From: Methylobacteriaceae bacterium
Lineage (GTDB): Bacteria > Pseudomonadota > Alphaproteobacteria > Rhizobiales > Beijerinckiaceae
DNA length: 64,000 bases
Reading direction: 5' to 3'
Assembly (NCBI GenBank): GCA_947444195.1
Contig: CANEZL010000018.1
Coordinates: 1-64,000, forward strand
Every line of letters starts with the position of its first letter. Within the stretch, counting starts at the first letter, position 1. Of the stretch, positions 49,540-59,043 are shown piece after piece. Made by a program: the position numbers and the translations under genes. Under the pieces are notes generated by a model that saw only the letters and a program-made list of their open reading frames with translations, was not told the origin of the DNA and did not search any database.

Positions 49540-50403
49540 GTGAAGCTGCGCAGCCTCCTCTTCGCCCCGGCCGATTCCGAGCGGAAGTCCGAGAAGGCGC
49601 TCGCCTCCCCGGCCGATGCCGTGATCCTCGACCTGGAGGACAGCGTCGCGGCGGGGGCCAAGGATGCGGCACGGGCCGCCGCCGCGGCGCGCCTCGCCGC
49701 GAGCGCGGAGCGCGCCCGCATCGTCGTGCGCATCAACCCGCGCGACACCGCGTGGTACCTGCCCGACCTCGCCGCGATCGTGCCGCGGGCCCCGGCCGCT
49801 GTCCTGCTGCCGAAATGCGCCGGCCCGGAGGATCTGCGGGCGCTGGACCACCACCTCGAAGCCCTGGAGGCGGTGTCCGGCCTCCCTGTGGGCGCGACCG
49901 GCATCCTGGCGCTCGCCACCGAGACAGCCGCCTCCCTCGCCGACATGGCCTATGCCGGCGTGAGCCCGCGGCTGCGCGCCCTGCTCTTCGGGGCCGAGGA
50001 TCTCGCCGCCGATCTCGGCATCGCGCCGCGCGCCGCCGACGGGACCCTGGCCGCCCCCGTGGCGGCGGCCCGCGCCGCCCTGCTCCTCGCCGCGGCCCGG
50101 GCGCAGGTGCCGGCCATCGACACGCCCTTTCCGGATCCGCGCGATCCCGCGGGGCTCGCCGCCGAGGTCGCGGCGGGGGTGCGCGACGGTTTCGCGGGCA
50201 AGCTCTGCATCCACCCCGACCAGATCGCGCCGGTGGCCGCGGCCTTCACGCCGGCGCCCGAGCGCGTGCGCTGGGCCCAGGCCGTGCGGCGCCTCTTCGC
50301 GGAGAGCCCGGAGGCGGGCGTGCTGGTGCTGGAGGGGAAGATGATCGACCGTCCCCATCTGCGGCTGGCCGAGCGTATCCTGGCCGCGGCCGGCGACCCC
50401 TGA
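49540..50403 (+). CDS. CitE-like lyase (HpcH/HpaI aldolase superfamily)
   Basis: A 287-residue TIM-barrel lyase. LRSLLFAPADSERKSEKALASPADAVILDLEDSVA carries the metal-binding Asp-Leu-Glu-Asp, RIVVRINPRDTAWYLPDL and VLLPKCAGPEDL follow, RALLFGAEDLAADLGI binds metal and substrate, and GFAGKLCIHPDQIAPV closes the barrel. Relatives split citramalyl-CoA, malyl-CoA or citryl-CoA. GTG 49540 lies 28 bp after the upstream stop. With the CaiB enzyme before it and CitF after it, a citramalyl-CoA or citryl-CoA lyase is most likely. Confidence 0.88.
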   Translation: MKLRSLLFAPADSERKSEKALASPADAVILDLEDSVAAGAKDAARAAAAARLAASAERARIVVRINPRDTAWYLPDLAAIVPRAPAAVLLPKCAGPEDLRALDHHLEALEAVSGLPVGATGILALATETAASLADMAYAGVSPRLRALLFGAEDLAADLGIAPRAADGTLAAPVAAARAALLLAAARAQVPAIDTPFPDPRDPAGLAAEVAAGVRDGFAGKLCIHPDQIAPVAAAFTPAPERVRWAQAVRRLFAESPEAGVLVLEGKMIDRPHLRLAERILAAAGDP

Positions 50404-50428
50404 GCCGGGGAGCCCACGAGGACAGCCG

Positions 50429-51955
50429 ATGCGCGCCCTTCCCGACCATATCGACGGCTACGGCCCGGTCCGGCCCTTCGCGGGCGCCTTCGCGAATCTG
50501 GGGTCCGCGACGCGCGCGGGCACGCGGGTGCAGAGCGCCCGCCCGGGCGCGGACAAGGTGCTGCCGTCCCTGCGCGCCGCCATCGAGGCCTGCGGGCTGC
50601 GGGACGGCGCCACCGTCTCCTTCCACCACCACCTGCGCAACGGCGACGACGTGGTGCGCGCGGTGATGGCCGAGATCGCCGGCCTCGGCCTGCGCGACAT
50701 CCGGGTGGCGGCAAGCTCCCTCTTCCCGGTCCACGCGCCCCTGGTGGAGCATATCCGCTCCGGCGTCGTCACCGGCATCGTCACCGCCTACATGAGCGGG
50801 CCCGTGGCCGAGGCGGTGGCGCGCGGGGAACTCGCCACGCCCGCCGTGCTCCAGACCCATGGCGGCCGGGCGCGGGCCATCGAGGCCGGCGAGGTCCACG
50901 TCGACGCGGCCTTCGTCGCGGCGCCCACGGCGGATGCCTACGGCAACATCAACGGCGTGCACGGGCGCTCGGCCTGCGGGACGCTCGGCTACCCAATGAC
51001 CGACGTGCGCTACGCCGACCGGGTGGTGGCGGTGACCGACAACCTCGTGCCCTATCCCGCCTGCCCCATCGATATCGGCCAGGACGAGGTGGATTTCGTG
51101 GTGCCCGTGGCCTCGATCGGCGATCCCAGCCTGATCGTGTCCGGCACGACGCGGGCGACGACGAAGCCCGAGGGGCTCGCCATCGCCGCCCAGGCGGCGC
51201 AGGTGATCGCGGCCTCGGGGCTGCTGAGAGAGGATTTCTCCTTCCAGACGGGGGCGGGCGGCATCTCGCTCGCCACCGCTTCCGCCTTGCGCGAGATCAT
51301 GGCGGCGCGCGGCGTCGTCGGCAGCTTCGCGGCCGGCGGCATCACCGGCACCATCGTCGAGATGTTCCGGGCCGGCCTGTTCCGCAGCCTGTTCAACGTG
51401 CAGTGCTTCGACTTGGAGGCGGTGGCCTCCTACCGCGACGACCCGGCGCATCAGGCGATGTCGGCCTCGATGTACGCGAACCCGCACAACCGCGGCGCCG
51501 TGGTCAACCGCCTCGACGCGATGATCCTCGGCGCGGCCGAGGTGGATCTCGGCTTCGACGTCAACGTCACGCTGGGCGCCGACGGGGTGATCCTCGGCGG
51601 CTCCGGGGGGCACGCCGATACCGCGGCCGGCGCCAAGCTCGCCATCGTGACGACGCAGCTCTCCGCCCGCACCCACCCCAAGATTGTCGAGCGCGTGGCC
51701 TCGGTGACGACGCCGGGCGAGACGGTGGACGTGGTGGTCACGGAAGCCGGCATCGCCGTCAATCCGCGCCGCGCCGACCTGCGCGACCGCCTCGCCGAGG
51801 CGGGCCTGAACCTCGTCCCGATCGAGGAACTTCAGGCGAAGGCGCGCCGCCTCACCGAGGGCGCGCCGGTCGCCGAGCGGGCGGAGGGCCGGATCGTCGC
51901 CGTCTCGGAATACCGCGACGGCACGGTGATCGACGTCGTCCGCGGGGTGGGCTGA
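50429..51955 (+). CDS. citF: CitF-like CoA-transferase (citrate lyase alpha subunit family)
   Basis: A 508-residue protein matching the citrate lyase alpha subunit, a CoA-transferase. LRDGATVSFHHHLRNGDDVVRAVMAEIAGLGLRDI, AAPTADAYGNINGVHGRSACGTLGYP, EDFSFQTGAGGISLATA, FAAGGITGTIVEMFRAGLF and VVTEAGIAVNPRRADLRDRL fit along its length. The carrier subunit CitD and the accessory genes citC, citX and citG are absent, so it probably uses free CoA thioesters. It is the last gene of the operon. A convergent terminator follows. Confidence 0.9.
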   Translation: MRALPDHIDGYGPVRPFAGAFANLGSATRAGTRVQSARPGADKVLPSLRAAIEACGLRDGATVSFHHHLRNGDDVVRAVMAEIAGLGLRDIRVAASSLFPVHAPLVEHIRSGVVTGIVTAYMSGPVAEAVARGELATPAVLQTHGGRARAIEAGEVHVDAAFVAAPTADAYGNINGVHGRSACGTLGYPMTDVRYADRVVAVTDNLVPYPACPIDIGQDEVDFVVPVASIGDPSLIVSGTTRATTKPEGLAIAAQAAQVIAASGLLREDFSFQTGAGGISLATASALREIMAARGVVGSFAAGGITGTIVEMFRAGLFRSLFNVQCFDLEAVASYRDDPAHQAMSASMYANPHNRGAVVNRLDAMILGAAEVDLGFDVNVTLGADGVILGGSGGHADTAAGAKLAIVTTQLSARTHPKIVERVASVTTPGETVDVVVTEAGIAVNPRRADLRDRLAEAGLNLVPIEELQAKARRLTEGAPVAERAEGRIVAVSEYRDGTVIDVVRGVG

Positions 51956-51962
51956 CCGGGCG

Positions 51963-51981
51963 CCCTCCCCGCAAGGGAGGG
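51963..51981. terminator. Terminator between citF and glcB (convergent)
   Basis: CCCTCCC, a CGCAA loop and GGGAGGG form a 7-bp perfect stem 8 bp after the citF stop. A repeat-like fragment GGCTAGAGCATGCTGC (51980-51995) follows, resembling the end of module C at 63165-63177 read on the other strand. Confidence 0.6.
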
Positions 51982-52005
51982 CTAGAGCATGCTGCCTCGA
52001 TGCGG

Positions 52006-54219
52006 TCAGGCCGCCGCGGCCTTCGCCGCGCGGCGCCGCGCCGTGAGGACCCATTCGGTGTAGCCGTTGGGCTGGTCGCGACCCTTGAGGACGAGGTCGC
52101 AGGCCGCCTGGAAGGCCGGGCCGTCGAAGCCCGGCGCCATCGGGCGGTAGAGGGGATCGGCGGCGTTCTGGCGGTCGACGACCTGGGCCATCCGCTTCAT
52201 CGTCTCCATCACCTGCGCCTCGCCGACCACGCCGTGGTGCAGCCAGTTGGCGATGTGCTGGGAGGAGATGCGCAGCGTCGCCCGGTCCTCCATCAGCCCG
52301 ACATCGTGGATGTCCGGCACCTTGGAGCAGCCGACGCCCTGGTCGACCCAGCGCACCACGTAGCCGAGGATGCCCTGGGCGTTGTTGTCGAGTTCCTGCT
52401 GCACGTCGTCGGGGGCGAAGTTCGAGCGGGCGAGCGGGATCTCGAGGATCTCGGTGAGCGCGGAGCGGGGACGGCGGGCGAGTTCCTCCTGGCGGACCCG
52501 CACGTCGGTCTCGTGGTAGTGCAGGACGTGGAGCGTGGCGGCGGTGGGGGACGGCACCCAGGCGGTGCTCGCCCCGGCCTTCGGGTGGGCGCCCTTCTGC
52601 ATCAGCATGTCGGCCATGGCGTCGGGGGCCGCCCACATGCCCTTGCCGATCTGCGCCCGGCCGAGCAGGCCGCAGGCGAGGCCGACATCGACGTTGTTCT
52701 CCTCGTAGCCCTTGATCCAGGCCGTCCCCTTCATGTCGTTCTTGCGGATGACGGGGCCGGCTTCCATCGCGGTGTGGATCTCGTCGCCGGTGCGGTCGAG
52801 GAAGCCGGTGTTGATGAACACCACGCGGCTCTCGGCGGCCTTGATGCAGGCGGCGAGGTTCACCGTGGTGCGGCGCTCCTCGTCCATGATGCCCATCTTC
52901 AGGGTGTCGGGCTCCAGCCCCAGCATCGCCTCGACGCGGGAGAACAGCTCCACCGCGAAGGCGACCTCCTCCGGCCCGTGCATCTTCGGCTTGACGATGT
53001 AGACGGAGCCGGTGCGGCTGTTGCGCAGGCCCGAATCGCCCCGGAGATCGTGGATCGCGATCATCGCCGTCACCGCGGCGTCGAGCATCCCCTCCGGGAT
53101 CTCGCGCCCGTCCGCGTCGAGCACCGCGTCGGTGTCCATGTGGTGGCCGACATTGCGCACCAGCATCAGGGAGCGGCCGGGCACCACCACCTCGCCGCCG
53201 GCGGGCGCGATGTAGTGCCGGTCGGGGTTGAGGCGGCGCTCCTGGCGGTGGCCGTCCTTCGCGAACGAGGCCGAGAGGGTGCCCGCCATCAGGCCGAGCC
53301 AGTTGCGGTAGACGCCGACCTTGTCCTCGGCATCGACGGTGGCGACGGAATCCTCCAGGTCCATGATCGTGGAGATCGCGGATTCGAGCAGGATGTCGGC
53401 GACCCCCGAGGCGTCGAAGCGGCCGATCCGGTGGGTGCGGTCGAGGACGACCTCGATGTGCAGGTTGTTGTGGCGCAGGAGCAGGGCCGAGGGCATGCCG
53501 GCCCGCCCGCGGTAGCCGGCGAAGGCATCGGCGCGCGCGAGGGGCACGGTCTCGCCGGTGTTCAGGTTGCCCACGAGCCGGCCATCCTCCACCGCGTAGG
53601 TGACGATGTCGGCGTGACGCCCGCCCGCGAGGGGCACGATGCGGTCGAGATAGGCGCGGGCGCGGGTGACGACGCGGGCGCCGCGGGTGCGGTTGTAGCC
53701 CGGCCCACGCACGGCGCCGCCCTCCTCCGAGACCGCGTCGGTGCCGTAGAGCGCGTCGTAGAGCGAGCCCCAGCGGGCGTTGGCGGCGTTGAGGGCGTAG
53801 CGGGCGTTCGAGACCGGCACCACGAGCTGCGGCCCCGCGATCCTCGCGATCTCGTCGTCGACGTTGCGGGTCGAGACCTGGACCGGGCCGGGATCCGGCA
53901 GCAGGTAGCCGATCTCGCGCAGGAAGGCCTCGTAGGCGGCCGGATCCTCGGGCCTGCCGACGCGCGCGCGGTGCCAGGCGTCGATCTTGGCCTGGAGCGC
54001 GTCGCGTTTGGCCAGCAGCGCCCGGTTCTTCGGCGTCAGGTCGCGCACGATCGCGCCGAGGCCGCCCCAGAACACCTCGGGCGAGATGCCGGTGCCGGGC
54101 AGCGCCTCCTCGACCACGAAGTCGTGGAGCGCCCGCGCCACGCCGAGTCCGCCGACTGTCACCCGATCCATATCCGTCCCCACGGCGGCCAAACCTGTCA
54201 TGGGCGCCGTGGTTATCAT
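52006..54219 (-). CDS. glcB: Malate synthase G
   Basis: A 737-residue enzyme, close to the usual length of the G isoform. It condenses glyoxylate with acetyl-CoA to malate. [36 protein letters not shown] (metal-binding Glu/Asp), [40 protein letters not shown] and [15 protein letters not shown] are diagnostic. It is convergent with the CoA operon, not in it. In methylotrophs glyoxylate comes from the ethylmalonyl-CoA pathway; the neighbouring CitE-like lyase is another possible source. Confidence 0.96.
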   Translation of the reverse strand: MITTAPMTGLAAVGTDMDRVTVGGLGVARALHDFVVEEALPGTGISPEVFWGGLGAIVRDLTPKNRALLAKRDALQAKIDAWHRARVGRPEDPAAYEAFLREIGYLLPDPGPVQVSTRNVDDEIARIAGPQLVVPVSNARYALNAANARWGSLYDALYGTDAVSEEGGAVRGPGYNRTRGARVVTRARAYLDRIVPLAGGRHADIVTYAVEDGRLVGNLNTGETVPLARADAFAGYRGRAGMPSALLLRHNNLHIEVVLDRTHRIGRFDASGVADILLESAISTIMDLEDSVATVDAEDKVGVYRNWLGLMAGTLSASFAKDGHRQERRLNPDRHYIAPAGGEVVVPGRSLMLVRNVGHHMDTDAVLDADGREIPEGMLDAAVTAMIAIHDLRGDSGLRNSRTGSVYIVKPKMHGPEEVAFAVELFSRVEAMLGLEPDTLKMGIMDEERRTTVNLAACIKAAESRVVFINTGFLDRTGDEIHTAMEAGPVIRKNDMKGTAWIKGYEENNVDVGLACGLLGRAQIGKGMWAAPDAMADMLMQKGAHPKAGASTAWVPSPTAATLHVLHYHETDVRVRQEELARRPRSALTEILEIPLARSNFAPDDVQQELDNNAQGILGYVVRWVDQGVGCSKVPDIHDVGLMEDRATLRISSQHIANWLHHGVVGEAQVMETMKRMAQVVDRQNAADPLYRPMAPGFDGPAFQAACDLVLKGRDQPNGYTEWVLTARRRAAKAAAA

Positions 54220-54310
54220 GTCGCGCAGCGACCAGATAGGCGGACAGATTTATCCTATGCGACATAATCGGACGGGTCTCACGCCGTCGCGCCGCGTCCG
54301 TATACGAGAA

Positions 54311-54334
54311 CGGGCGCCCCTCGCGAGGCGCCCG
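54311..54334 (-). terminator. Terminator of nrdJ
   Basis: CGGGCGCC and GGCGCCCG form an 8-bp perfect stem with an 8-base loop. It lies 48 bp after the nrdJ stop and just before the glcB promoter region (54220-54310), with TTCTCG after the stem on the minus strand. Confidence 0.65.
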
Positions 54335-54381
54335 CCCTTCGTTCCAGCACCGTCGCGGCCGAGACCGCGGCCGTTACCCGA

Positions 54382-57300
54382 TCACGAGCAGCCGGTGGTG
54401 CCGCCGCAGGTGTCGCATTTCAGGCAGGTGCCGTTGCGGACCAGCGTGAAGTTCGCGCATTCCGGGCAGGCCTCGCCGACATAGCCCTTCATCTTGGCCT
54501 CGGCCCGGCGGTCGGCGACGCTGCGCTCGGCCGGCTCGGCCTGCGGCTCCGGTTGCGCGAAGGGCAGGGTCTCGATCGCCGAGACCGGCTCCGCCTTCAG
54601 CGCGGTGGCGCCGCGGAGCGCATGCACCGTGCCGCCGGCCGGCGCGCTCTGGCCGGTGGAGGGCGCGCCGACGCCCACCGTGGCGCCCGCCGGACCGCCC
54701 TGGATCAGGGTGAGCCGGTCGGCGGAACCCCGCACGAGGCCGCGGGAGACGATGGCGGCCGCGGGCTTCGAGGCGTCGCGGGTGGTGTCGCCGCTCTCGC
54801 CGCCGCCGATCACCGTGCCGCCGATCTCGGCGGGGCTGACATGGGCCAGATCCGCGCGGCCGAGATAGGACACGGCGAGCTCGCGGAAGACGTAGTCGAG
54901 GAGCGAGGTCGCGTTCTTGATGGCGTCGTTGCCCTGCACGAAGCCCGCCGGCTCGAAGCGGGTGAAGGTGAAGGCCTCGACGTACTCCTCCAGCGGCACG
55001 CCGTATTGCAGGCCGAGCGAGATCGCGATGGCGAAGTTGTTCATCAGGCTCCGGAAGGTCGCGCCCTCCTTGTGCATGTCGATGAAGATCTCGCCGAGGC
55101 GCCCGTCCTCGTACTCGCCGGTGCGGAGATAGACCTTGTGGCCGCCGACCACCGCCTTCTGGGTGTAGCCCTTGCGGCGGGCCGGCAGCTTCTCCCGCGA
55201 GCGGATGCGCTCGACCCGCTCGATCACCCGCTCGACGATTCTTTCCGCGGCGAGCGCCGCCTTGGCGGCGGCGGGCGCCTGGACGATCGCTTCGATCGCC
55301 TCCTCGGCCTCGTCCGCCTCGTCCGCGATCAGGGCGGCGTTGAGCGGCTGCGAGAGCTTGGAGCCGTCGCGGTAGAGGGCGTTCGCCTTGAGCGCGAGGC
55401 GCCAGGACAGCAGGTAGGCCGCCTTGCAATCCTCCACCGTGGCGTCGTTGGGCATGTTGATGGTCTTGGAGATCGCCCCCGAGATGAAGGGCTGGGCCGC
55501 CGCCATCATGTGGATGTGGCTCTCCACCGAGAGGTAGCGCTTGCCGAGCCGCCCGCAGGGATTGGCGCAGTCGAACACCGCGTAGTGCTCGACCTTGAGG
55601 AAGGGCGCGCCCTCCAGCGTCATCGCCCCGCAGATATGCGTGTTGGCGGCCTCGATCTCGCGCTTCGAGAAGCCGAGATGGGGCAGGAGCTCGAAGGTGG
55701 GGTCGGAGAGCTTGTCCGCCGGCACCTTCAGGGTGTCGGTGAGGAAGTCGTCGCCGAGCGTCCAGCGGTTGAACACGAACTTGATGTCGAAGGCCGATTT
55801 CAGGCCCGCCTCCACCGCCGCGATCTTGTCGTCGGAGAAACCCTTGGCGCGGAGCGAGCCGGGATTGACCGCGGGCGCCTGCCCCATCGAGCCGTGGCCG
55901 ACGGCGTAGGCCTCGATCTCGGCGATCTCGGATTCCCGGTAGCCGAGCGCCCGGAGCGCGTCCGGCACCGCGCGGTTGATGATCTTGAAGTAGCCGCCGC
56001 CGGCGAGCTTCTTGAACTTCACCAGGGCGAAATCGGGCTCGATGCCGGTGGTGTCGCAATCCATCACGAGGCCGATCGTGCCGGTGGGCGCGATCACGGT
56101 GGCCTGCGCGTTGCGGTAGCCGTGCTCCTCGCCGAGGCTGAGCGCCCGGTCCCAGGCCGCCTTGGCGTGGGCACCGAGATCCCCTTGCGGGATGTTGGCG
56201 TGGTCGAGGGCCACGGGGGCGACGTTGAGGAACTCGTAGCCCTCCGCCTCGCCATGCGCCGCGCGGCGGTGGTTGCGGATCACCCGCAGCATCGCGTCGG
56301 CATTGTCCTCGTAGGCCGGGAAGGTGCCGAGTTCCGCCGCCATCTCGGCGGAGGTGGCGTAGGCCACGCCCGTCATGATCGCGGTGAGGCTGCCCGCGAG
56401 CGCCCGGCCCTCCTTCGAATCGTAGGGCAGGCCCATGGTCATCAGCAGGCCGCCGATATTGGCGTAGCCGAGGCCCAGCGTGCGGTACCTGTAGGAGAGC
56501 TCGGCGATCTCCTTCGACGGGAACTGCGCCATCATCACCGAGATCTCAAGCACCACCGTCCAGAGGCGGTTCAGGTGCTCGTAGGCCTCCACGTCGAAGC
56601 GCTTGGCCTCGCGGTCGTACAGGGTCAGCAGGTTGGTCGAGGCGAGGTTGCAGGCGGTGTCGTCGAGGAACATGTACTCGGAGCACGGGTTCGAGGCCCG
56701 GATCCGCCCGCCCTGCGGGCAGGTGTGCCAGTCGTTCATCGTGGTGTTGAAGTGCAGGCCCGGATCCGCCGAGGCCCAGGCCGCCTCGCCGATCTTCTCC
56801 CAGAGCTCACGCGCCTTGACCGACTTGGCGACCTTGCCGGTGGTGCGGTGGGTCAGGTTCCAGCCCGCATCCGCCTCGACGGCGCGCAGGAAGTCGTCGG
56901 TGAGCGAGACCGAGTTGTTGGAGTTCTGGCCGGCCACCGTGAGGTAGGCCTCCGAATCCCAGTCGGTGTCGTAGACCGGGAAGTCGATCCGGGTGAAGCC
57001 CTGGCGGGCGAACTGCACCACGCGCTTGATGTAGGCGTCCGGCACGGAAGCCTTGCGGGCGGCCTTGATCTCGCGCTTGAGCGCGGGGTTGCGCTCGGCG
57101 TCGAAGCAGGCGTCGCCCTCCGCCTCGCACTGGGTGCAGGCCTTCATCACCAGGGTGAGGTGCTTGGAGACGACCTTGGAGCCGGTCACCAAGGCGGCGA
57201 CCTTCTGCTCCTCCTTCACCTTCCAGTCGATGAAGGCCTCGATGTCGGGGTGGTCGATGTCGACGATGACCATCTTGGCCGCGCGCCGCGTGGTGCCGCC

Positions 57301-58110
57301 GGACTTGATCGCGCCCGCCGCCCGGTCGCCGATCTTGAGGAAGGACATCAGGCCCGACGACTTGCCGCCGCCGCCGAGGCGCTCGTTCTCCCCGCGCAGC
57401 ATCGAGAAGTTCGAGCCGGTGCCGGAGCCGTACTTGAACAGGCGGGCTTCCCGCACCCACAGGTCCATGATGCCGCCGTCGTTGACGAGGTCGTCCTGGA
57501 CCGACTGGATGAAGCAGGCATGGGGCTGCGGGTGCTCGTAGGCCGAGGCCGACTTGGTCAGCACGCCGGTCTTCGGGTCGCAGTAATAGTGGCCCTGGCT
57601 CGGGCCATCGATGCCGTAGGCCCAGTGCAGGCCGGTGTTGAACCATTGCGGCGAGTTCGGCGCCACCATCTGGCGGGCGAGCATGAAGCGCAGCTCGTCC
57701 ATGAAGGCGGCGGCGTCCTCTTCCGAGGTGAAGTAGCCGCCCTTCCAGCCCCAGTAGGTCCAGCAGCCCGCGAGCCGGTCGAACACCTGCGTCGCCGAGG
57801 TCTCGGAGCCGCTGCGCGCGTCCTCGGGAAGCTCCGCCAGCGCCGCCTCGTCGGCCACCGAGCGCCAGAGGAAGGAGGGGACGTCGTTCTCCTCGACCTT
57901 CTTCAGACGGGCCGGCACGCCGGCCTTGCGGAAGTACTTCTGGGCCAGCACGTCGCTGGCCACCTGGCTCCAGCCCTCCGGCACGGAGATGCCGTCGAGG
58001 CGGAAGACGACGGAGCCGTCGGGATTGCGGATCTCGCTCAGGGTCTTGCGGAATGGAATCGCCGCGTAGGGCGACTGGCCGGCCGTGGTGTAGCGACGCT
58101 CGAACCGCAT
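54382..58110 (-). CDS. nrdJ: Vitamin B12-dependent ribonucleotide reductase (class II)
   Basis: A 1242-residue enzyme reducing ribonucleotides with adenosylcobalamin; it needs no oxygen and no activating protein. [53 protein letters not shown] (catalytic Cys and acidic residues), [17 protein letters not shown] and [29 protein letters not shown] are core motifs. The C-terminus has [18 protein letters not shown] and ends in Cys pairs (CPECANF and CLKCDTCGG) that re-reduce the active site. ATG 58110 follows GGGAGAGG. No cobalamin riboswitch consensus was found upstream. Confidence 0.97.
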   Translation of the reverse strand: MRFERRYTTAGQSPYAAIPFRKTLSEIRNPDGSVVFRLDGISVPEGWSQVASDVLAQKYFRKAGVPARLKKVEENDVPSFLWRSVADEAALAELPEDARSGSETSATQVFDRLAGCWTYWGWKGGYFTSEEDAAAFMDELRFMLARQMVAPNSPQWFNTGLHWAYGIDGPSQGHYYCDPKTGVLTKSASAYEHPQPHACFIQSVQDDLVNDGGIMDLWVREARLFKYGSGTGSNFSMLRGENERLGGGGKSSGLMSFLKIGDRAAGAIKSGGTTRRAAKMVIVDIDHPDIEAFIDWKVKEEQKVAALVTGSKVVSKHLTLVMKACTQCEAEGDACFDAERNPALKREIKAARKASVPDAYIKRVVQFARQGFTRIDFPVYDTDWDSEAYLTVAGQNSNNSVSLTDDFLRAVEADAGWNLTHRTTGKVAKSVKARELWEKIGEAAWASADPGLHFNTTMNDWHTCPQGGRIRASNPCSEYMFLDDTACNLASTNLLTLYDREAKRFDVEAYEHLNRLWTVVLEISVMMAQFPSKEIAELSYRYRTLGLGYANIGGLLMTMGLPYDSKEGRALAGSLTAIMTGVAYATSAEMAAELGTFPAYEDNADAMLRVIRNHRRAAHGEAEGYEFLNVAPVALDHANIPQGDLGAHAKAAWDRALSLGEEHGYRNAQATVIAPTGTIGLVMDCDTTGIEPDFALVKFKKLAGGGYFKIINRAVPDALRALGYRESEIAEIEAYAVGHGSMGQAPAVNPGSLRAKGFSDDKIAAVEAGLKSAFDIKFVFNRWTLGDDFLTDTLKVPADKLSDPTFELLPHLGFSKREIEAANTHICGAMTLEGAPFLKVEHYAVFDCANPCGRLGKRYLSVESHIHMMAAAQPFISGAISKTINMPNDATVEDCKAAYLLSWRLALKANALYRDGSKLSQPLNAALIADEADEAEEAIEAIVQAPAAAKAALAAERIVERVIERVERIRSREKLPARRKGYTQKAVVGGHKVYLRTGEYEDGRLGEIFIDMHKEGATFRSLMNNFAIAISLGLQYGVPLEEYVEAFTFTRFEPAGFVQGNDAIKNATSLLDYVFRELAVSYLGRADLAHVSPAEIGGTVIGGGESGDTTRDASKPAAAIVSRGLVRGSADRLTLIQGGPAGATVGVGAPSTGQSAPAGGTVHALRGATALKAEPVSAIETLPFAQPEPQAEPAERSVADRRAEAKMKGYVGEACPECANFTLVRNGTCLKCDTCGGTTGCS

Positions 58111-58622
58111 GAAACACACCTCTCCCGACGGGACGCGACGGCCCCGCCCCGCGCCGGACGCGCAGGCTATGCCCAACCCAAGGGGGCCGGCCCCGACGCA
58201 TCGAACGGATGCGGGAAGGCCGGCATATGAAAAGAAGACGCGGCGTCAGGCTTGTCGGACCTTGTCCGAACCGCCCGAACCATGAGCCGGAGATTAACGC
58301 CGCCTCGGCCTTCACGTCAACAAGTGGTGTGCCGGCTCCGAGTTCCCCGCTAGATGTGGTAGGGAACGGCAAAACCCTGTGGATATCCGGGGGCCGGTCT
58401 ATAAGTGCGCATCGCGCCATCGGGATTCGGCGCGGGAAAATTTTGGATTCACAGCCGGACGCCGCCGGCGGGACGCGGATCCGGTCCGATCCGGCCGGGC
58501 GCGGCATTTCGGCGACACCTGGAGGGGGCTGTCGCCGCCTTTCGGCTGGACTTGCGGCGGCCGCCTCCGCATAACCCGCGCGGGTTCCCGCCACGCGGGA
58601 GCGGACGGCTCGGGAACAGGCG
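58111..58622. other. Divergent intergenic region nrdJ / NDUFA12
   Basis: A 512-bp gap. The nrdJ side has the promoter at 58292-58320 and a leader of about 180 bases. Near 58345-58362 is CGCTAGATGTGGTAG, which partly fits the NrdR box. On the plus side TATAAG at 58400-58405 may be a -10 box for the NDUFA12 gene, with a poor -35. No gene was seen. Confidence 0.5.
58292..58320 (-). promoter_or_regulatory. Likely nrdJ promoter
   Basis: On the minus strand TTGACG (58315-58320) and TTAATC (58292-58297) are separated by 17 bp, a strong sigma-70 match. Confidence 0.65.
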
Positions 58623-59039
58623 ATGGCTCTCAAGGACACGCTGCTGCGCATCTTCACGTGGTGGAACGGCCAGACCGTCTCGCTCGCCATGTACACCGCG
58701 CGCAGCGGCACCTATGTCGGCAGCGACGAGCAGGGCAACAAGTATTACAAGGCGATGGGCCCGCTCATCGACCGCTCGGTCGGTCCGGAGCGGCGCTGGG
58801 TCGTCTACAACGGCTACGCCGACGCCTCGAAGGTGCCCCCCGGCTGGCGCGGCTGGCTCTGCCACAACAGCGACGTGCCGCCGAGCGAGGAGGACTACAA
58901 GCCCCGCGCGTGGCAGAAGCCGCACGTGGAGAACCAGACCGGCTCCCCCGATGCCTACCGCCCGAAGGGCTCGCAGCTCTCCTGGGGCGCGCGGCCCGCG
59001 GCCACCGGCGACTACGTGCCGTGGAATCCGGGCGAATGA
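58623..59039 (+). CDS. Complex I accessory subunit, NDUFA12 family
   Basis: A 138-residue protein. LLRIFTWWNGQTVSLAMYTARSGTYVGSDEQGNKYYKA is the family opening, ERRWVVYNGYADASKVPPGWRGWLCHNSDVPP the middle, and WQKPHVENQTGSPDAYRPKGS the end. It is the bacterial counterpart of the mitochondrial NDUFA12 subunit and sits on the peripheral arm of NADH:ubiquinone oxidoreductase in alphaproteobacteria. In related genomes it is near the DUF2155 gene, aat and accC; here a patatin-like gene intervenes. Confidence 0.95.
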   Translation: MALKDTLLRIFTWWNGQTVSLAMYTARSGTYVGSDEQGNKYYKAMGPLIDRSVGPERRWVVYNGYADASKVPPGWRGWLCHNSDVPPSEEDYKPRAWQKPHVENQTGSPDAYRPKGSQLSWGARPAATGDYVPWNPGE

Positions 59040-59043
59040 GGGG

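Noticed and set aside
50246..54265. Minus-strand reading frame of 1339 codons covering citF and glcB
   Set aside because: It is a different frame from malate synthase G and has no family motifs, while glcB and citF are both certain.
58111..58291. Possible cobalamin riboswitch in the nrdJ leader
   Set aside because: I looked for the B12-box core (GCCACTG) on the minus strand and did not find it; the leader shows no convincing riboswitch fold by eye.
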